Of a stretch of DNA of 64,000 nt, positions 50,341-58,901 are shown piece after piece; within the stretch, counting starts at the first letter, position 1; every line of letters starts with the position of its first letter. The stretch comes from Roseomonas alba (GTDB lineage: Bacteria > Pseudomonadota > Alphaproteobacteria > Acetobacterales > Acetobacteraceae). The notes under the pieces are model-generated. The model was not told where the DNA came from. It ran no database searches and saw only the letters and a list, made by a program, of their open reading frames with translations. The stretch spans positions 84,004 to 148,003 of the forward strand of contig NZ_JAHYBZ010000012.1 of the NCBI RefSeq assembly GCF_019430885.1, read 5' to 3'. Made by a program: the position numbers and the translations under genes.

Positions 50341-52307
50341 TGTTCCGCAGTCTTCTGATCGCCAACCGGGGCGAGATCGCCTGCCGCATCATCCGCACCG
50401 CGCAGCGCATGGGCATCCGTTGCATCGCCGTGTTCAGCGAGGCCGATGCCGGCGCGCTGCATGTCGCGCTGGCCGACGAGGCGCATCCGATCGGCCCGGC
50501 CTTGGCGCGGGATTCCTATCTTCGCGGTGACCATATCATCGCAGTCGCGCGCGCGGCGGGCGCCGAGGCGATCCATCCGGGCTATGGCTTCCTGTCCGAG
50601 AATGCGGATTTTGCCGAGGCCTGCAAGGCGGCCGGCATCGTCTTCGTCGGGCCGCCCGCTGCGGCGATCCGCGCCATGGGCAGCAAGGCGGAATCGAAGG
50701 CGCTGATGGTGGCGGCCGGCGTGCCCGTGGTGCCCGGCTATCATGGCGAGGATCAGTCCGAGGAGCGCCTCGCGACCGAGGCCGCGCGCATCGGCTTTCC
50801 CGTGCTGATCAAGGCGAGCGCCGGGGGCGGCGGCAAGGGCATGCGCCCGGTCTACAGCGCTGCGGATTTCCTCGACGAGCTTGCCGGTGCGCGGCGCGAG
50901 GCGCGCTCGGCCTTCGGCGACGACCGCGTGCTGCTGGAGCGCTACCTGCAGAAGCCGCGGCATGTGGAGGTGCAGGTCTTCGCGGATCGGCATGGCCGTG
51001 CCGTGCATCTGCACACGCGCGACTGCTCGGTGCAGCGGCGCCACCAGAAGGTGCTGGAGGAAGCGCCGGCGCCGGATCTGTCACCGGCCTTGCGTGAGCG
51101 CCTGCATGCGGCGGCCGTCGCCGCGGCACGTGCGGTCGGCTACGTCAATGCCGGCACGGTCGAGTTCATCGTCGAAGGCGAAGACGCCTTCTTCATGGAA
51201 ATGAACACGCGGCTGCAGGTCGAACATCCGGTGACGGAGATGATCACCGGCCTCGATCTGGTCGAATGGCAGCTTCGGGTCGCAGCGGGTGAGGCGTTGC
51301 CCGACGATTGGCCGCCCGACCCTGTGGGACACGCCGTGGAGGTGCGGCTCTATGCCGAGGACCCGGCGGCGGACTACCGGCCTTCGGTCGGGACGTTGCG
51401 GCATTTCTCGCCGCCGGGCGGGGTGCGCGTCGATACGGGCGTGCGCGCCGGGGACAGCATCACGCCCTATTACGACCCCATGATTGCGAAGATCGTCGCT
51501 CCGGGACAGGACCGTGCTGCGGCGTTCGGGGCATTGTCCCAGGCCCTGGGCGAGACACAGCTTGGCGGCCTGACGACCAATCTCGGCTTCCTGCGCCGGC
51601 TCGTGGCGCATCCGGCGATGCGGGCGGGGGAACTCGACACCGGCTTCGCGGCACGCCACGCGGAAGCGCTGATCCCGCCGCCGCGGGAGGCGCCAGCGGC
51701 CGCGCTCGCGGCCTTTGCCGCGGTCTATCGCGCTGGGCCGCGCGGCGGGTCCTCGCCCTGGGATCGGGTCGAGGGCTTTCGCCTCTTCGGCGCGGCCGAG
51801 GACCTGATCCTGGTGCGCGACGAGGCCGCCATCCGTCGCATCCTGCTGCACAACCGGCGCGGCGTGGTCGAGGCCATCGTGGACGACGCTCCGCCCATCC
51901 GCGTCGCAGCGGATCTCTCGCTCGGGCAACGCGCCTCGGTCGATGGGGTCTGGCACCCGGTGCCCATCACGCTGGACGAGGACGTCGTCAGCCTGACCTT
52001 CGCAGGGGAGGACTATACGCTCCGCCTGCTCGACGCCTATGCGCCGCGCGGCGGGGAGGCGGCGGCGGAAGGGCGGCTCTCGGCGCCGATCCCGGGTCGG
52101 GTCGTGCAGATGCTGGTGAATGTCGGCGACCGGGTCGCCCGCGGTCAGGTCGTCGCGATCCTCGAGGCGATGAAGACAGAGATCCGCATCGCCGCCCCGG
52201 CCGAGGGCATCGTCGCCCATGTCGGCTGTGCCGAGGGCGACAGTGTGGAGGAGGGGACGGAGATCGTCACCCTCGCGCCGCCGGACGCGGACGCAACGCC
52301 TCCCTGA
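50340..52307 (+). CDS. Methylcrotonyl-CoA carboxylase, biotin-containing (alpha) subunit
   Basis: Starting at ATG 50340 (a GTG three bases earlier is also possible), the 655-residue subunit has a biotin carboxylase domain (FRSLLIANRGEIACRIIRTA, AIHPGYGFLSENADFAEACK, ATP loop KASAGGGGKGM, EMNTRLQVEHPVTEMITGLD). A linker follows and then a C-terminal biotinyl domain with ILEAMKTEIRI, the lysine being the biotin site. It pairs with the beta subunit just upstream. The 3' end overlaps the 3' end of a convergent minus-strand gene by about 40 bases. Confidence 0.95.
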   Translation: MFRSLLIANRGEIACRIIRTAQRMGIRCIAVFSEADAGALHVALADEAHPIGPALARDSYLRGDHIIAVARAAGAEAIHPGYGFLSENADFAEACKAAGIVFVGPPAAAIRAMGSKAESKALMVAAGVPVVPGYHGEDQSEERLATEAARIGFPVLIKASAGGGGKGMRPVYSAADFLDELAGARREARSAFGDDRVLLERYLQKPRHVEVQVFADRHGRAVHLHTRDCSVQRRHQKVLEEAPAPDLSPALRERLHAAAVAAARAVGYVNAGTVEFIVEGEDAFFMEMNTRLQVEHPVTEMITGLDLVEWQLRVAAGEALPDDWPPDPVGHAVEVRLYAEDPAADYRPSVGTLRHFSPPGGVRVDTGVRAGDSITPYYDPMIAKIVAPGQDRAAAFGALSQALGETQLGGLTTNLGFLRRLVAHPAMRAGELDTGFAARHAEALIPPPREAPAAALAAFAAVYRAGPRGGSSPWDRVEGFRLFGAAEDLILVRDEAAIRRILLHNRRGVVEAIVDDAPPIRVAADLSLGQRASVDGVWHPVPITLDEDVVSLTFAGEDYTLRLLDAYAPRGGEAAAEGRLSAPIPGRVVQMLVNVGDRVARGQVVAILEAMKTEIRIAAPAEGIVAHVGCAEGDSVEEGTEIVTLAPPDADATPP

Positions 52308-52719
52308 TCGGGTTGCGCAACAGCAAACCGGTGCGGCGTAGCGCGCAGCCGAGATGGATGGCCGCAGGCATGGCGGCATAGGCGTCGCGCAGCGGGACGA
52401 GGCGCAGCAGGGCGGCCAGCGCCTCGCTGCGCGCGCCGCGCTGGGCCAGGGCGCAGGCCAACAGCAGTGCGGCTTCCTGCGGCGCGATCTGGGGGCAGAG
52501 CGGGCACCCGGCCGCGATTGGCGCGGCGCGCAGCAAGGCATCCAGGGGAGCTGCGGCTGCCCCGGCATCTTCCGTCGCCAGCACCATCATGGCGGCGGGC
52601 AGGGGCGGTTCTCCGCGATGCCAGGCGCGCAGCGCGTCGAGCAGGAGACGCTCGGCCGTCGGCAGGTCTTCCGCCGGCGTGCCGGCCCAGGGCCAGTCGG
52701 GCAGTCCACTGACGGACAT
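52267..52719 (-). CDS. Protein of unknown function preceded by a Fur-like site
   Basis: A 150-residue protein with an AGAGGAGG ribosome site and ATG at 52719. It is mostly alpha-helical and Ala/Leu-rich, with a pair of cysteines in AAGCPLCPQIAPQEAALLLA and a helical region ALAALLRLVPLRDAYAAMPA. There is no signal peptide. It resembles no family I can name. A Fur-type 7-1-7 motif 38 bases upstream suggests iron-controlled expression. The 3' end overlaps the convergent carboxylase gene. Confidence 0.65.
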   Translation of the reverse strand: MSVSGLPDWPWAGTPAEDLPTAERLLLDALRAWHRGEPPLPAAMMVLATEDAGAAAAPLDALLRAAPIAAGCPLCPQIAPQEAALLLACALAQRGARSEALAALLRLVPLRDAYAAMPAAIHLGCALRRTGLLLRNPIREALRPRPAARG

Positions 52720-52756
52720 GGGGCCTCCTCTCGCTACCTGGCCTGGATAGCGTAAA

Positions 52757-52771
52757 TGAGAATGATTCGCA
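52757..52771 (-). promoter_or_regulatory. Fur-box-like 7-1-7 motif
   Basis: TGAGAATGATTCGCA matches the classic TGATAATnATTATCA half-site arrangement at 12 of 15 positions and is itself nearly symmetrical. It lies 38 bases upstream of the start of the 150-residue gene and just beyond the stop of dnaE2, so the former is the likely target. An Irr- or Zur-type site is the alternative. Confidence 0.55.
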
Positions 52772-52781
52772 ATAACGAAGG

Positions 52782-55700
52782 TCAGTGGAAATCCCGGCTG
52801 GGCGGCAGACGCATGGGCGGCCGGGCATTCTCCCGGGAATCCGGGCGGCGCACCTCATCCGCACGGGCCAGGGCGGCGTCCCAGGGGGTGTGCTCCAGCG
52901 TGTGCAAATCCGACAGGAGATCGGAACGGTCCGTCAGTCGCGCGACCAGCAGGTGGATGATCGGCACTTCGGACGCATCGTGTCGTTCGACCCGGCCTTC
53001 CGCCACCACCAGCCGGGAAGCGACGACCGCGGCGCGAAAGCGTTCGGCGATGTCGGGATAGAGGACGAGATTGGCAGTGCCGAACTCGTCCTCGACGGTG
53101 AAGAAGACTACGCCCTTCGCGCTGCCGGGGCGCTGGCGCACCAGCACCAGGCCGGGCAGGCGCAGCCTGCGCCCCTGCGGCGCAGTTCCCAGGGCGCGCG
53201 TATCGGCCAGACCCAGCGCATCGAGACGCGGGCGAAGCAGCGCCAGGGGGTGCGCCCGCAGCGTCAACCCCGTGCCGGCATAGTCGAGCACCGTCTGCTC
53301 GCCGGCCGTCATGCGCGGCAGGCGGGGCGCGGCCTCGGGCCCTTCGGACGCGGCGAGTGGTGGCGCCGGGCCGGACAGCGCCGCGGCGTCCCACAGCGCG
53401 GTGCGGCGGTCGCGCCCGAGGCCGCGGAAGGCGTCCGCCTGGGCGAGCGCTTCCAGCGCCGCGCGATTGAGTCTCGCCCGTTGCGCCAGATCGGCGACGG
53501 ATGTGAAAGGCGCTTCTGCCCGTGCCGTGGCGATGCGTGTCGCATCTTCCTCGCCCAGCCCGGACACCAGGCGCAGGCCGAGGCGGAGCGCGAAGCCTTC
53601 GGCACTGCGCGGGTCGGGTTCCAGGGTGCAGTCCCAGGCGCTCGCGGTCACGTCGATGGCACGCACTGCGACGTCGTGCGCCTTGGCATCCCGCACGATC
53701 TGCGCCGGGGCATAGAAGCCCATGGGCTGGCTGTTGAGCAGCGCGCAGGCGAAGACCGCGGGGTGGTGGCACTTCACCCAGGCGCTCGCATAGACCAGCA
53801 GGGCGAAGGACATGGCGTGGCTTTCCGGAAAGCCATAGCTGCCGAAGCCTTCGATCTGGTTGAAGCAGCGCTCGGCGAAATCCTGCGGATAGCCGCGGCG
53901 GAGCATGCCGGCGATGAATTTCTGCTGGAAGGCGGCGACCTTGCCTTCGTTGCGGAAGGTCGCCATGGACCGCCGCAGCGCATCTGCCTCGGTCGGCGTG
54001 AAGCCGGCGGCGACGATGGCGATGCGCATCGCCTGTTCCTGGAAGAGCGGCACGCCGTGGGTGCCTTTCAGCACGACGTCCAATTCGTCCGGCGGGCCAT
54101 GTTCTGGCGCCGGGGAGGGGATATCCGCAGCCTCCAGCCCATCCCGCCGCCGGAGATAGGGATGCACCATGTCCCCCTGGATCGGTCCCGGGCGGACGAT
54201 CGCGACCTCCACCACCAGGTCGTAGAATTCGCGCGGCCTGAGGCGCGGCAACATGTTGAGCTGCGCGCGGCTTTCCACCTGGAAGACGCCGATCGCGTCC
54301 GCCTTGCACAGCATGTCGTAGACGCGCGGGTCGGTCGGCTTCAGATCGGGCAGCGTCATGCGCCGGCCGTGATGCTGCGCGATCAGGTCGAAGCCACGCC
54401 GCAGGCAGGTCAGCATGCCGAGGCCGAGCACATCCACCTTCATCATGCGCAACGCCTCGATGTCATCCTTGTCCCATTCGAGGGTGGTGCGGTCCGCCAT
54501 CGCCGCATTCGACACGACGGCGAGTTCGACCAGCGGTCCCTCGGTGATGACGAAGCCGCCGACATGGGTGGAGAGGTGGCGCGGGAAATCCTGGATCTCC
54601 TCGGCGAGTTCCAGCGCCATGGCCAGGCGCGGATCGCCCACCGCATCCAGCCCCTGTTCGGCAGCGACCTCGGTCATGTCGCGATCCCCACGCGGGCTCC
54701 AGACAGCCTTGGCGAGGCCGGCCGTGATATCCTCGGTCAGGCCGAGCGCCTTGCCGACTTCCCGGATCGCGCTGCGCGGCCGATAGCGGGCGAGGGTGGC
54801 GCAGAGCGCGGCGCGGTCGCGGCCATAGCGGTCGTAGATGTGCTGGATCACCTCCTCGCGCCGCTCATGCTCGAAATCCACGTCGATGTCGGGCGGCTCG
54901 TTGCGCGCGGTCGAGAGGAAGCGGGCGAAGAGCAGATTATGTGTATCGACATCCGCCGAGGTGATGCCGAGCACGTAGCAGACCGCCGAATTCGCCGCCG
55001 AGCCGCGGCCTTGGAAAAGAATCTCCTTGCTGGCCGCGAAGCGCACGATCTCATGCACCGTGAGGAAATACGGCGCGTAGTCGAGCTGCGCGATCAGGGC
55101 GAGTTCCTCATCGAGCAGCCGGCGCAGCTTCGCGGAAGGTCCGTTCGGCCAACGTTCCGCCAGGGCCTGCTCCACGCGCGCCGCGAGCGTCTCCTGTGCC
55201 GTGCATCCGGCGTCGAGGACCTCCTTCGGGTATTCGTAGCGAAGCTGGTCGAGGCTGAAGTGGCAGGCCTCCTTCACGCGCAGCGTGTTCGTCACGGCCT
55301 CCTCATGGCCCTGGAACAGGCGCAGCATCTCGGCGGATGGCTTCAGGTGCGCCTCGGCATTCGGTTCCGCCGCGAAGCCCAGCGCATCGACCGTGGTCCG
55401 CAGCCGGATGGCGGTGAGCACATCGGCGAGCCGCCGTCGCACCGGCGCGTGGTAGCGCACGCCGCCGGCCGCCAGCAGCGGCATGCCGATCGACGCCAGC
55501 CTGTCGCGCCGCCGGCGGTCGTCGCCGCGATGACGATGCGTCACGGCGCAGAACAGTGGCAAGGCGAGATGCGGCTGCAACGCCACGGCATCGGCGCGCA
55601 GACGCGTCGCGAAATCCGCGCCGATATCCTCGGGCGCGATCATCGCCATGACGCTGCCCTGCGCCTGCGCAACCAGCGCCGCGCGATCGATGCGGCATTC

Positions 55701-56009
55701 GCCCTTCGGGGCGGCCATCCGCCCTTCCGACAGCAGCCGTGTCAGCCGCCCCCAGGCGACGCGATCCGTCGGCCAGGCCAGGTATTCGCAGCCATCCGTC
55801 AGGCAGAGCCGGACGCCGGGCAGGAAAGGCAGGCCTTCCGCTTCCGCCGCCACATGCGCCCGCACCACGCCGGCAAAGGAATTGCGATCCGCCACCCCGA
55901 TCGCCGCATGGCCGAGCGCCTTTGCCGTCGCGACCAGTTCCTGCGGATGCGATGCGCCTTCGAGGAAGGAGAAATTCGTCAGCGCGCCGAGTTCGGCAAA
56001 GTCGGTCAT
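52782..56009 (-). CDS. dnaE2: Error-prone DNA polymerase DnaE2 (ImuC)
   Basis: From ATG 56009 the protein has 1075 residues, the normal size of DnaE2. The PHP domain begins AELGALTNFSFLEGASHPQE; the polymerase core has the catalytic aspartates in NEPPDIDVDFEHERREEVIQ, plus FQVESRAQLNMLPRLRPREF and PLFQEQAMRIAIVAAGFTPT. A C-terminal OB-fold region (VLVRQRPGSAKGVVFFTVED) follows. DnaE2 extends damaged templates during SOS mutagenesis with ImuA and ImuB. Its start overlaps the imuB stop (ATGA at 56006-56009). Confidence 0.95.
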   Translation of the reverse strand: MTDFAELGALTNFSFLEGASHPQELVATAKALGHAAIGVADRNSFAGVVRAHVAAEAEGLPFLPGVRLCLTDGCEYLAWPTDRVAWGRLTRLLSEGRMAAPKGECRIDRAALVAQAQGSVMAMIAPEDIGADFATRLRADAVALQPHLALPLFCAVTHRHRGDDRRRRDRLASIGMPLLAAGGVRYHAPVRRRLADVLTAIRLRTTVDALGFAAEPNAEAHLKPSAEMLRLFQGHEEAVTNTLRVKEACHFSLDQLRYEYPKEVLDAGCTAQETLAARVEQALAERWPNGPSAKLRRLLDEELALIAQLDYAPYFLTVHEIVRFAASKEILFQGRGSAANSAVCYVLGITSADVDTHNLLFARFLSTARNEPPDIDVDFEHERREEVIQHIYDRYGRDRAALCATLARYRPRSAIREVGKALGLTEDITAGLAKAVWSPRGDRDMTEVAAEQGLDAVGDPRLAMALELAEEIQDFPRHLSTHVGGFVITEGPLVELAVVSNAAMADRTTLEWDKDDIEALRMMKVDVLGLGMLTCLRRGFDLIAQHHGRRMTLPDLKPTDPRVYDMLCKADAIGVFQVESRAQLNMLPRLRPREFYDLVVEVAIVRPGPIQGDMVHPYLRRRDGLEAADIPSPAPEHGPPDELDVVLKGTHGVPLFQEQAMRIAIVAAGFTPTEADALRRSMATFRNEGKVAAFQQKFIAGMLRRGYPQDFAERCFNQIEGFGSYGFPESHAMSFALLVYASAWVKCHHPAVFACALLNSQPMGFYAPAQIVRDAKAHDVAVRAIDVTASAWDCTLEPDPRSAEGFALRLGLRLVSGLGEEDATRIATARAEAPFTSVADLAQRARLNRAALEALAQADAFRGLGRDRRTALWDAAALSGPAPPLAASEGPEAAPRLPRMTAGEQTVLDYAGTGLTLRAHPLALLRPRLDALGLADTRALGTAPQGRRLRLPGLVLVRQRPGSAKGVVFFTVEDEFGTANLVLYPDIAERFRAAVVASRLVVAEGRVERHDASEVPIIHLLVARLTDRSDLLSDLHTLEHTPWDAALARADEVRRPDSRENARPPMRLPPSRDFH

Positions 56010-57583
56010 GGCAGATGCCCGTGCAGCACCCAGCGCGCGTCGGGCCCCATCGGCCCGGCCCGGCAGACCCAGAGCCGCGCGCCGGAGTCCAACTCGACCT
56101 GATAGTAGTCGCGGGGCAGCCGGTCCGGCGTGTCCCGCCACCATTCCGGTTCGATCCGCTCGGCCTCCTCGGCGCGCAGCACGCGGTGCCAGATGCGGCC
56201 GAGCCGCAGGCGGAAGGGCGGGCCATCCGGCACTTGCGCCATCACCTGCAGGATCGGCGGCCGCCGTAGCAGTCGCACCGGCCGCGGCCGTGGTGCCCAG
56301 CCATCCGGTACCTCCACCGTCCCGAAGGCGCTGACCCGTGCCATGGCCCGTTCCGGCCAGTGGCTCGCCCGCGGCGCCAGGCGCCAGACCGGCACGCGCT
56401 GCGCCAGGCGGTCGAGCAATTGCGCCAACTCCTCGCGCCGCTCCGTCCGGCCCGTGGTGCCCAACCCTTCCTGCACGCCGGTCAGCGGGTCCGTGCGCGG
56501 CGCCTCCAGGACGATCCGTTCGAAGCCGCAATCCGGTTCCAGCCGTTCCAGCTTCTCATGGAAAAGCCGCGTGATGTGCTTCGGGTCGCGCGACGCGAGC
56601 CCGGTGCCGATCGCGATTTCCTGCACATCGCCATCCACGCGATGCGCGCGCAGCAGCATCCGCCGCGCGCCGCGCCCGGCTTCTCTCAAAGCCCGACACA
56701 GATCGACCAGCAATGCGTCGAGCGCCGCCTCGATCCCCTCCCGCGTCACCACCGGATCGGCGAAGTCGTGTGCCGCAGCCATGTCCGGCGGGGGGCGGAT
56801 CGGCGTGATCGGGCGGGCGGCGCGGCCCAGCGCCTCATCCAGCGCGCGGGCCAGCGCCGGGCCGAACCGGCGCACCAGCCCCGGCCGCGGCTGAGCCGCG
56901 ACGCTGCCGATATCGCGCAGGCCAAGCCCGTGCAGCACGCCCATCAGCGTCGGTTCGAGGTTCAACGCGGCCAGTGGCAGCGGTGCGACGGCGGCTTCCT
57001 CCTCGCCCGTTGGCACCAGCCCGTTCCAGCCCGTCCGCACCAAAGCGAGCGCCGTGCCGGCATGCCCCGCCACAGCCGCGACGGCTGACAACCCCATGCG
57101 CGCCAGCCGGTCCAGCACCGCTTCCCGCAAGGCGGCCTCGCCCCCGAACAGATGCTCGACGCCGGTGATGTCGAGCAGCAGGCCATTCGCGCCGACCACG
57201 CCCACCAGCGGTGTGAAGCGCAGCGCCCAGAGCGCCAGCCGATCCAGCAGGGCGACATCGGCGGCGGGGTCCTCAGGCACCAGAATGATGTCGGGCAGGA
57301 TCGCCTGGGCATCGGCGAGCGCCTGACCCGGTTCGAGCCCGGCCGCCTCGGCCTCAGGGCTGAGTGAGAGCACGATCCGGCGGGACCCTTGTGCGGCCCA
57401 GATGGCCAGCGGGCCGGGATGGCGCAGGCGCTCGACCGGCAGGCGGGGAAAGAGGAGGGCGAGGACGCGGCGAGGAGTGCCAAGGGAGGCGACCTTGTGC
57501 ACCGCCGGCAAGGCTTCCCCGGATCCCTCGGGGAAGAGGGAGGGGAGGTCCAGGCGGGGCGGACGGCAGAAGCGGCGTCTCAT
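56006..57583 (-). CDS. imuB: DNA polymerase Y-family protein ImuB
   Basis: ImuB is a catalytically inactive Y-family polymerase homologue that links DnaE2 to the sliding clamp. The 525-residue protein shows RRVLALLFPRLPVERLRHPG, SLSPEAEAAGLEPGQALADA, LDITGVEHLFGGEAALREAV and LHGLGLRDIGSVAAQPRPGL. The acidic catalytic residues of true Y polymerases are not evident, as expected. Conserved sequence begins about 37 residues after the ATG at 57583; a further ATG at 57640 lies within repeat-like DNA. The real start is uncertain and may be internal. Confidence 0.88.
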   Translation of the reverse strand: MRRRFCRPPRLDLPSLFPEGSGEALPAVHKVASLGTPRRVLALLFPRLPVERLRHPGPLAIWAAQGSRRIVLSLSPEAEAAGLEPGQALADAQAILPDIILVPEDPAADVALLDRLALWALRFTPLVGVVGANGLLLDITGVEHLFGGEAALREAVLDRLARMGLSAVAAVAGHAGTALALVRTGWNGLVPTGEEEAAVAPLPLAALNLEPTLMGVLHGLGLRDIGSVAAQPRPGLVRRFGPALARALDEALGRAARPITPIRPPPDMAAAHDFADPVVTREGIEAALDALLVDLCRALREAGRGARRMLLRAHRVDGDVQEIAIGTGLASRDPKHITRLFHEKLERLEPDCGFERIVLEAPRTDPLTGVQEGLGTTGRTERREELAQLLDRLAQRVPVWRLAPRASHWPERAMARVSAFGTVEVPDGWAPRPRPVRLLRRPPILQVMAQVPDGPPFRLRLGRIWHRVLRAEEAERIEPEWWRDTPDRLPRDYYQVELDSGARLWVCRAGPMGPDARWVLHGHLP

Positions 57584-57723
57584 GGGAGGGCGCGGGAGGG
57601 ACTTTGTCCCACCCGGACCCATTCGGCCACGGGTAGCCATAGGCGTTGCTTTTCAACGTCAATGGGAGCCCGCATCGGCCGAAAGGCCTTTCTGATAAGC
57701 TGGCTGCTTCCGCCGAGGTTGGA

Positions 57724-57950
57724 ATCGGAGGGGCTCTGCCCCTCCGAGCCACCCCGCCAGGTGCTTGGAGCGCCTGGACCGCAATCTTTGGGTGCCGAGC
57801 GGTACGGCCATGCTGCCCCCGCCAAGCGCGTCTGGTGCGCAGGTGCGGGTCTCGGCACCATTCTGTCCGCGGCGCACGGCGCCAAGTTGAGGTTTCCAAA
57901 GGCCTTTCGGCCTTTGGCGGGGTGAGCCCGAGAGGGGCAGGGCCCCTCTC
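57724..57950. repeat. Long mosaic repeat, copy B (about 227 bp), between imuA and imuB
   Basis: It matches the repeat at 10347-10572 over both ends: GGAGGGGC-TCT-GCCCCTCC first, then GGTGCTTGGAGCGCCTGG, a diverged centre, GCGCCAAGTTGAGGTTTCC, CCAAAGGCC-TTTC-GGCCTTTGG (57896-57917) and AGAGGGGC...GCCCCTCT. Bases 57584-57723 contain more repeat-like pieces (GGGACTTTGTCCC at about 57599, GAAAGGCCTTTC at about 57678) and no gene. The whole 382-base gap separates two genes that are usually adjacent. Confidence 0.88.
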
Positions 57951-57965
57951 GGTTCCCCTGCGCCG

Positions 57966-58694
57966 TCATGCGCGCCTCCGAACAGCTCCGCTCCGCGCTG
58001 CGCTTTCCTCGGTGACGAGCTGGTCGCCATGCCAAGCCGCCTGCCAGCGCGCCGGCCGCCCGCCGCGGCAGCGCAGCAGTTCCAGCGACCAGGCCGGGTC
58101 GCCCAAGGCATGCGAGCTGGGGCTGTCCGAGGCCGTGGCCCCGACGCGCCAGCGGGTCAGGGCGGCGGTCGGGGCGGCGCCATCCTCGTCCGGCCGCAGC
58201 AGCAGGCCGAGCACGCCGCCGGCCTCGGCCGCCAGTTGCAGGCGGCGGGCGGCCGTGAGGTCCAGATCCCCCGATACCATCAGCAGCGCGGCGCCGACCG
58301 CCGGACAGCGCAGGGTTTCCTCCATGGCCCAGAGCGCGTCCTGCTGGCGGGTCGCGCGGACCAGCACGAGTTGTGCGGGCGACAGGCCGAAGCGGGATAG
58401 GCCGGGCGGCCAGGCATCAGGGTCCGGGGCGATCCACAGCACCGTGCCGCCGGCCCGCGCCAGGGCAAGGGTGGCGAAGCCGGCGGCCGCACCGGGTTCG
58501 CCGGCCAGGACCTCGTGCAGCGCGGCACGGGGCAGCCCGCCCCAGGGCAGGGCGGCATCGATGGCGGGGGCGAGGGGAATGGCATCCTCTCCCCGTGTCG
58601 CCAGGGCTTCGGCCGCACCGGCCCGCTCCATGCGCGCGATGCGGGCACGGAGGGCGGCGATCAGGGCGGGACGGTCGAGGGGGAGAGTGGACAT
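57966..58694 (-). CDS. imuA: ImuA, RecA-like SOS mutagenesis protein
   Basis: A 242-residue protein of the ImuA/SulA-like group. It starts LRARIARMERAGAAEALATR, then ALPWGGLPRAALHEVLAGEP (the RecA-like core entry without a full Walker A) and ends RPARWQAAWHGDQLVTEESA. ImuA works with ImuB and DnaE2 in damage-induced mutagenesis. A LexA box lies 25 bases upstream. The downstream partner imuB is 382 bases away rather than adjacent, because repeat DNA intervenes. Confidence 0.88.
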   Translation of the reverse strand: MSTLPLDRPALIAALRARIARMERAGAAEALATRGEDAIPLAPAIDAALPWGGLPRAALHEVLAGEPGAAAGFATLALARAGGTVLWIAPDPDAWPPGLSRFGLSPAQLVLVRATRQQDALWAMEETLRCPAVGAALLMVSGDLDLTAARRLQLAAEAGGVLGLLLRPDEDGAAPTAALTRWRVGATASDSPSSHALGDPAWSLELLRCRGGRPARWQAAWHGDQLVTEESAARSGAVRRRA

Positions 58695-58719
58695 GGCCTG
58701 AAGGGGAGGGGCCGTTGAT

Positions 58720-58758
58720 GTTCGCTTTATGTTCTAGTACCGCGCCCCAACAGGTCAA
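58720..58758 (-). promoter_or_regulatory. LexA (SOS) box and promoter of imuA-imuB-dnaE2
   Basis: GTTC-GCTTTAT-GTTC at 58720-58734 is an exact alphaproteobacterial LexA site (GTTC-N7-GTTC). On the minus strand a TTGACC (58758-58753) and TAGAAC (58736-58731) are 16 bases apart and the box overlaps this -10, so LexA would block the polymerase. It lies just upstream of imuA. Confidence 0.9.
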
Positions 58759-58901
58759 GCGTCGTGGAGGGTTTGGCCCCGATACGCCCTTCCGTGCCAA
58801 AGGTTTCTGTCTCTAAGCGGCTCAGGAGAAACGATTTCCTGCCCCTTGCCGGCCTGTCCGAGGCACCCGACCATCATGCGGTAAAGCGCAAGGAACGCCT
58901 C

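Noticed and set aside
52785..56102. A plus-strand open frame of about 1100 codons opposite dnaE2.
   Set aside because: It is antisense to a gene with clear polymerase motifs; such long antisense frames are usual in GC-rich DNA and its translation is low-complexity (Arg, Gly, His, Gln) with no domain.
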